Positions 49,479-53,743 of a stretch of DNA of 53,743 bases are shown piece by piece. Every line of letters begins with the position of its first letter. Position 1 is the stretch's first letter. The position numbers and the translations under genes are program-made. Origin of the DNA: Candidatus Omnitrophota bacterium (GTDB lineage Bacteria > Hinthialibacterota > Hinthialibacteria > Hinthialibacterales > Hinthialibacteraceae); the NCBI GenBank assembly GCA_013177805.1, contig JABLXU010000037.1, positions 1 through 53,743 on the forward strand, given 5' to 3'. Below the pieces are notes generated by a model. It searched no databases. It saw nothing but the letters and a program-made list of their open reading frames with translations, and was not told where the DNA came from.

Positions 49479-50744
49479 TTAATCAAATAAAAACCAATGA
49501 TTCACAGCCGTTGGAACAAAAGGATTTACAGATACTTGATATAAATAGAACCAGCCGGCATAGTAAAGAGTATATCCATCGCTTGATATACATGGAGTGT
49601 ATTCGTAGTCTTCACCTGAATTTATGACTCCAATATTCACAGGGGGAGACCAGGGCGCATCCCTAGCCACTCGGGTGGTTACGTAAATATCCGTAAGACC
49701 CAGGCCGCCAGGACGGTCAGATTCAAAAAAGAGTGTTAAACCATCGTCTGAGACCGATAAACTAAATTCGTTGCTTATGCTATTCACCGATGATCCTAGA
49801 TTCTCAGGATCAGACCAGCCGGATCTGGTGTTTGTCCGTTTCGTCACATAGAGATCCCAATCGAACCGACCATCGCCACGGCTGAAATACAGGGTTTGTC
49901 CATCTGGGGAAATGTCCGGAGATGCTTCATCCCGCGGACTATTTATCGGTGAGCCCAAATTTACTGGTTTTCCCCATGGATCATTTTTTGTTGTACGCGT
50001 CACTACCCAGAGATCAGAACCGCCATATCCTCCTTCACGGTCTGACGAGAAGTAGAGGGAAAGGCCATCCATCGAGATGTCAGGGTCGTATTCGGCCGCT
50101 TCGCTGTTCACATCGGAACCCAGAGTATCAGGAACGGACCAATTGTCGATCTTTGATGTTCTCGATGCCTTGTATAAATCAAATGTTGGAAAAACACTCC
50201 ACCGAGAAATCGAAGTCAAGGAACCACGGCAAAAATAAAGCTCCAATTCATCCTCGGAGACCGAGGGAGCGATATTGAAAAACCATGAATTTATATTGAT
50301 GAACGGATTGGTTGTAGGTTTAGTGAAGTTATAAGGCAATGGATATTCAGGCCCAGACATTATGGTATTACCCATGATTACTTGGTTTTCGATCAAACCC
50401 GAAAAGACGGCGTCTCCTGTAGTGTTACAGGGAGGATATATATTATATTTAAGTATGAAGGATTCAGAGGACTTATTTAACTTCCAGGTAATCATCCCTT
50501 CACCGAACACTCCGCCATTCCAAATCCGGTTTATCGTCCACCCCGCCGGTGGTATCTCCACGATCGTGATTGATCCTGGATCCCCTGTCACCTCGATCTG
50601 GACTAGAATTGAAACACCCGGTATGTAAGAGTCGCTCGGCAAAATGCGATAAGCCATTGGCTGGGCGGAAACCATTGCGGGTTGAATGAAAATTGTAGAT
50701 AAAAAAATCCCTACAAAAATCGATTGAAATGGAATCTCGAACAT
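49479..50744 (-). CDS. Exported PD40 beta-propeller protein with shared N-terminal module
   Basis: 421 residues from ATG 50744, with AAAGG ~10 bases upstream on the minus strand; a GTG at 50762 is possible. A signal peptide is followed by the same ~90-residue module as in the neighbour (YIPGVSILVQIEVTG, ITIVEIPPAGWTINRI, MITWKLNKSS, TGDAVFSG). From ~140 on, four or five PD40/TolB-like repeats appear (SMDGLSLYFSSDREGGYGGSDLWVVT, SPDGQTLYFSR, SDDGLTLFFESDRPGGLGLTDIYVTTR, SSDGYTLYYAG), each with DG-x-x-LYF. Propellers of this type often serve as envelope interaction domains. AT-rich. Confidence 0.85.
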   Translation of the reverse strand: MFEIPFQSIFVGIFLSTIFIQPAMVSAQPMAYRILPSDSYIPGVSILVQIEVTGDPGSITIVEIPPAGWTINRIWNGGVFGEGMITWKLNKSSESFILKYNIYPPCNTTGDAVFSGLIENQVIMGNTIMSGPEYPLPYNFTKPTTNPFININSWFFNIAPSVSEDELELYFCRGSLTSISRWSVFPTFDLYKASRTSKIDNWSVPDTLGSDVNSEAAEYDPDISMDGLSLYFSSDREGGYGGSDLWVVTRTTKNDPWGKPVNLGSPINSPRDEASPDISPDGQTLYFSRGDGRFDWDLYVTKRTNTRSGWSDPENLGSSVNSISNEFSLSVSDDGLTLFFESDRPGGLGLTDIYVTTRVARDAPWSPPVNIGVINSGEDYEYTPCISSDGYTLYYAGWFYLYQVSVNPFVPTAVNHWFLFD

Positions 50745-51006
50745 GGTGAATTTACCTTTCACTAATTGAAACTATTTATTCGATTGCAGTGTTAGGATGA
50801 ATTGCTCCCTTTCAGGGCTTTCATCACCCTATCGCCCTCCCAAGGAGAATGGTTTAACGATTCCATCCATACTCATATCAGGGAAACCGATTTTTATGGT
50901 TCGCCTACCTCCCTCAAAAAGCGAGGGTTGAAACGGCCCGGTCCTCTCTCTCGAATAAGGCCAGCGATTCCGCCCAGGAATACATCCAATCCGAGGAGGT
51001 CATGAT

Positions 51007-51408
51007 TCATTCCCGCTTCGGTGGATTTTGGCGTTCATATTGATTGAGAAGATCACGCATCCCGCGGATGTCTCCGGGCGTCAGGCCGCTTTTTTGAACC
51101 ATATAAGCCAGCAGCGGGCCCGCCTGGCCTTCCGCGGCTTTATCCAGCAAATCGTCGGCCATTTGGAACAGGGTTTGCGCCAGGGTTTTCTTCGGGCGGT
51201 ACAAATACGAATTGCCGATCAGGGTGGCCTTCAGAAATCCCTTCTTCACCAACCGGTTGAGATGAGTCCGGACGGTGTTGGGCGCCCAATCATACAGTTC
51301 GCCCGCCACGAGATAGACGTCGCGGGCGGAGCAAGCCTTTTTGCCCCAGACGATGTTCATTACCTTCCACTCGGGAGGAGACAAAAACTTCGCTCCGGGC
51401 TGTGGCAT
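51007..51408 (-). CDS. BlaI/MecI/CopY-family transcriptional repressor
   Basis: 133 residues from ATG 51408, with GGAG ~7 bases upstream on the minus strand; a TTG at 51435 would overlap the operator candidate. The winged helix covers residues ~5-75 (LSPPEWKVMNIVWG, SARDVYLVAGELYDWAPNTVRTHLNRLVKKGFL), with the BlaI-type dimerisation helices at the C-terminus. Such repressors bind TACA/TGTA half-sites and are inactivated by proteolysis through BlaR1-type sensors, or respond to copper in CopY; the copper Cys motif is not present. No BlaR1 or beta-lactamase gene is nearby. Confidence 0.88.
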   Translation of the reverse strand: MPQPGAKFLSPPEWKVMNIVWGKKACSARDVYLVAGELYDWAPNTVRTHLNRLVKKGFLKATLIGNSYLYRPKKTLAQTLFQMADDLLDKAAEGQAGPLLAYMVQKSGLTPGDIRGMRDLLNQYERQNPPKRE

Positions 51409-51433
51409 GACTTGCTCCAGCTCTTGTCCAAAC

Positions 51434-51465
51434 AATGTATCATTTAACCAGTTGGTAATGTATCA
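51434..51465 (-). promoter_or_regulatory. Candidate BlaI-type operator, two 9-bp direct repeats
   Basis: AATGTATCA occurs at 51434-51442 and again at 51457-51465, 23 bp (about two helical turns) apart. On the minus strand this reads TGATACATT, containing the TACA half-site used by BlaI/MecI proteins. It lies just ahead of the BlaI-type gene, as expected for autoregulation. Confidence 0.55.
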
Positions 51466-51561
51466 AAAAAATTAGGTGAATGCAAGATATATTTAGTATA
51501 TATATGTAGAAGTTTCGGGAAATTCTGAAGGGGGAAGGGGAAGAAAGTAAGACCAGGATGG

Positions 51562-51606
51562 CCACGGGGGGCCAGGTTTTCCCTCACCCTGATCCTCTCC
51601 CCGTGG
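51562..51606. repeat. Palindromic segment with REP-like core
   Basis: CCACGGGG (51562-51569) pairs perfectly with CCCCGTGG (51599-51606). The loop holds CCCTCACCCTGATCCTCTCC, similar to the segment at 5989-6009. Both occur in intergenic DNA next to gene ends. Confidence 0.4.
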
Positions 51607-51745
51607 AAGAAACTCCTTATCCGGCAAGAGATTAGCTCTCCTTTAGGATGGCAAAAATCATTCTTCCACCTGGGGGATATGGGTCTCTCTCGTTGGGCCG
51701 TTCCACGGGATGATTGATACCCAGGACCGTGCTAGCCGCGCCCGG

Positions 51746-53743
51746 TCAAAAATCGGACGCCCGTTCCGGCTCGGGAGATTCGCTGGCGACTGGGAGTTCC
51801 AATTCGCGGGATTCGTCCTTGGCGGTGATGTCCTCGGTGGTGACCCGCAAGACTTCCTCAATGGACGTGATTCCCGCCAGCACTTTCAGCACGCCTTCCT
51901 CGCGGATGGTTTTCATCCCTGTGCGCAGCGAAGCCTGCCGGATGTCCATGTTGCTGGCGCCCTTTTCGGTCAACTCGCGGATCTCGGGGGTGGGAAACAG
52001 AATTTCATACACGCCGGTGCGTCCCAGGTAGCCGGTGTTCAGGCATTCGCGGCAGCCGCGGGGCCGGAAAATCGGCTGCCCTTCCAGGAGTTTGCCGTCT
52101 TTCCCCAAAAGATGGATCTCCCGGGCGGACGCGGTGGTTTGTTTTTTGCAATGCGGGCACAGTTTGCGCACCAGCCGCTGGGCCACGATGCACAGAATGG
52201 CGGAGCTGAGCAGCTTCACATCCACGCCCAGGTCGATCAGCCGCGACAAGGCGTTGGAGGTGTCGATGGTGTGCAGGGTGGAAAACACCAGGTGGCCGGT
52301 GAGCGAGGCGTTGACCGAAATAGATGCGGTCTCCAAGTCGCGGATTTCGCCCACCATGATGATGTCGGGATCCTGCCGCAGGATCGAACGCAGGGCAGTG
52401 GCGAAAGTCAATCCGGTGGCGGTGTTGTGCTGCACCTGGTTGATGCCCTCGAGCTCATACTCGATCGGGTCCTCGACCGTGATGATGTTTTTGGTTCCGT
52501 CGTTGAGGTATTGCAGCGAAGCGTATTGCAGGGTGGTCTTGCCGCTGCCCGTCGGCCCGGTGGCGAGGATCAAGCCGTGGGAGGAGGAAATCACCTGGCG
52601 GTATTTCTCGAGCACCTCGGCCCGCATGCCCAAGCGGTCGAGCGGGGCCTTGACGATGTGCTTGTCGAGCAGCCGCAGCACTACCTTCTCGCCCAGGCGG
52701 GTGGGGATGGTGGAAACCCGGATGTTGACCTCTTCGCCCAGAATCACTCTCCGGAAATGGCCGTCCTGGGGCAGCCGGCGTTCGGCAATGTTGAGATTGC
52801 ATACCACTTTGACGCAACTCACCAGCAGGCTGTTCAGCCCCCCCTCCACCGGGATGGATTCGGTCAGCACGCCGTCCACCCGGTATCGCACCAGCAGCCG
52901 CTGCTCTTCCGGCTCCAGGTGAATATCGCTGGCGCGGATTTTTTTCCCGTACACCATAATGAGGTACAAAAAATTGAGCATCTGCTCGCGCTGAGCCATG
53001 TCATGGGGATTGTCCGACAAGGCGCGGTTGCGGGCCATGTACAGCGCTTCAGATTGAATGATTTCCGGCAGCGTGAACGGCGGTTTGATCTGCACGTTGC
53101 AGAAGGGGCACACGCTGAAATCGTAGTTTTCGAACAGGTCCGGATTGTCAATGGACCGGTTGCACGCCGGGCAACGTTTCTTGGGCTCTTCCCGCCGCCA
53201 GCGGTCGATAAAATACAGGAGCAGACCCAACAGTCCCGTGTACCGGACGATTTTGCGCCAGTTGTAATAAATCACCCGCCGGTTGGGCAAATCCTTGTAC
53301 AAAATCTTCATGGGAATGTACCAGAAGACGATCAACACACCCAGCCCGATCAGAAAGTACTGAAACAACGAGGTGAACTGCGATAGCGCGTTCCCGGTTC
53401 CTTGGGTGAGGTTCTCGATGAATTCACGCCCCGAGGCCAGCATGCCCGCGAACCAGCCGCGGATTTTTTCGGTCCGGCTTGGCTCTGGCTCTGGTTCCGG
53501 CGGCGGAGGGGGTGGGACATACCGCACAGGTGTAGGTTTTGGTTGGAGGGATTCCTGCGCCCGGGCGAGGAGCGTGGACAACCGCCGGGATTCCGGTGTG
53601 GAAAGCGCCGATTCATCCACCTGGGAAAAATACCGGACCGCCTGGGCGTAATTCTTCTCGTCCATCGCCAGGATTCCCAGGTAATACAGGGCCTTGGGAT
53701 GATTGGGAGAATGTTCCAACAGGCCGAGGAAGGCTTCCTGGGC
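51746..53743 (-). CDS. PilB/GspE-family secretion ATPase with TPR and zinc-ribbon N-terminus, 5' truncated
   Basis: About 665 codons are visible; the frame runs off the window end at 53743. Going from the N-terminus: a TPR-like repeat (HPKALYYLGILAMDEKNYAQAVRYF), a proline-rich stretch, two hydrophobic segments (near 53340 and 53210), a CPAC...CPFC zinc-ribbon (about 53170-53095), then the PilB/GspE ATPase: Walker A TGPTGSGKTT, Asp box VEDPIEYELEGINQVQ, Walker B DIIMVGEIRDLETA and His box SGLVFSTLHT-like (GHLVFSTLHT). A four-Cys zinc site follows (CPHC and CREC near 52160-52040). GspE/PilB power type II secretion or type IV pilus assembly. The N-terminal TPR, membrane and zinc-ribbon region is not standard for PilB and suggests direct membrane anchoring. 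No pilin or secretin genes are in view. Confidence 0.9.
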   Translation of the reverse strand, partial: AQEAFLGLLEHSPNHPKALYYLGILAMDEKNYAQAVRYFSQVDESALSTPESRRLSTLLARAQESLQPKPTPVRYVPPPPPPEPEPEPSRTEKIRGWFAGMLASGREFIENLTQGTGNALSQFTSLFQYFLIGLGVLIVFWYIPMKILYKDLPNRRVIYYNWRKIVRYTGLLGLLLYFIDRWRREEPKKRCPACNRSIDNPDLFENYDFSVCPFCNVQIKPPFTLPEIIQSEALYMARNRALSDNPHDMAQREQMLNFLYLIMVYGKKIRASDIHLEPEEQRLLVRYRVDGVLTESIPVEGGLNSLLVSCVKVVCNLNIAERRLPQDGHFRRVILGEEVNIRVSTIPTRLGEKVVLRLLDKHIVKAPLDRLGMRAEVLEKYRQVISSSHGLILATGPTGSGKTTLQYASLQYLNDGTKNIITVEDPIEYELEGINQVQHNTATGLTFATALRSILRQDPDIIMVGEIRDLETASISVNASLTGHLVFSTLHTIDTSNALSRLIDLGVDVKLLSSAILCIVAQRLVRKLCPHCKKQTTASAREIHLLGKDGKLLEGQPIFRPRGCRECLNTGYLGRTGVYEILFPTPEIRELTEKGASNMDIRQASLRTGMKTIREEGVLKVLAGITSIEEVLRVTTEDITAKDESRELELPVASESPEPERASDF

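Larger units (their letters stand above)
51409..51745. other. Intergenic region upstream of the BlaI-type gene
   Basis: 337 bp. It holds the direct-repeat operator candidate and, near 51562-51606, a palindromic segment, both listed separately. Between them, 51466-51520 is very AT-rich and probably includes the promoter of the BlaI-type gene. No coding frame is seen. Confidence 0.5.

Noticed and set aside
51710..53386. 558-codon open frame antisense to the PilB/GspE gene
   Set aside because: His/Gln/Gly-rich shadow frame with no ribosome-binding site; the sense strand carries all ATPase motifs.
1..53743. CRISPR arrays, tRNA and rRNA genes
   Set aside because: No regularly spaced short repeats, no cloverleaf-like segment with TTCGA loop context, and no rRNA-like stretch was recognised.

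Overview
The window reads as a chromosomal segment of an uncultivated-type Gram-negative bacterium. It has densely packed housekeeping genes of moderately high GC, ExbB/ExbD-type inner-membrane motor genes, a PilB/GspE-type secretion ATPase and many Sec-exported proteins of unknown function. The gene mix (DUF3352-like/TPR/CBM9-like protein, ECF sigma factors, secreted beta-propellers, DegT aminotransferase, twin ABC-2 transporters) resembles deep lineages of the Planctomycetota, Sumerlaeota or Hydrogenedentota kind. That placement is an inference from gene content; no rRNA or tRNA gene was seen.

Layout. 1-3.7 kb: an AT-rich block of secreted propeller-like proteins on the + strand, apparently a tandem two-gene duplication with a truncated copy, followed by a VapBC-type toxin-antitoxin pair (-). 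4.5-8.4 kb: purD (-), an MFS transporter and a YugP-type zinc peptidase with a clear terminator. 8.6-11.9 kb: rsmB, a three-PASTA membrane protein and a SufR-type Fe-S regulator. 12-16.5 kb (-): ECF sigma factor, anti-sigma factor and a large exported DUF3352/TPR/CBM9-like protein, apparently one operon. 16.9-20.6 kb (+): two ABC-2 ATPase/permease pairs. 20.7-24 kb: a HAD phosphatase, an MsbA-like ABC exporter (-) and a protein made of two PurS-like halves (-). 24.2-29 kb (+): TIM-barrel isomerase, ribD, ribE, ribBA, ribH and nusB, tightly coupled. 29-30.2 kb: DegT-family aminotransferase.

30.2-36 kb (-) holds the most interesting locus: exbB-exbD-TPR-VWA. The VWA protein has an intact MIDAS and an N-terminal membrane segment carrying a TonB-like S-x3-H motif. 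I read it as a candidate proton-motive-force motor coupled to a VWA effector. 36.1-40.2 kb: a MogA/MoaB-type protein, dnaB, an isochorismatase-family hydrolase (-) and a GT4 glycosyltransferase (-). 40.8-46.8 kb (+): exported alpha/beta hydrolase, exported unknown protein, metallophosphoesterase, class II aldolase and CbbY-like phosphatase, the MPE and aldolase genes overlapping. 46.9-47.4 kb: a 461-bp element bounded by 20-bp inverted repeats, probably a MITE or decayed insertion sequence. 47.4-50.7 kb (-): a second AT-rich block of exported proteins, two of which share an N-terminal module. 51-53.7 kb (-): a BlaI-type repressor with a direct-repeat operator candidate, and a PilB/GspE-like ATPase with an unusual N-terminal region, cut by the window end.

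Core metabolism (purD, riboflavin, aldolase) and information genes (rsmB, nusB, dnaB) sit between envelope modules. The two AT-rich secreted-protein blocks look more recently acquired or faster evolving than the core.
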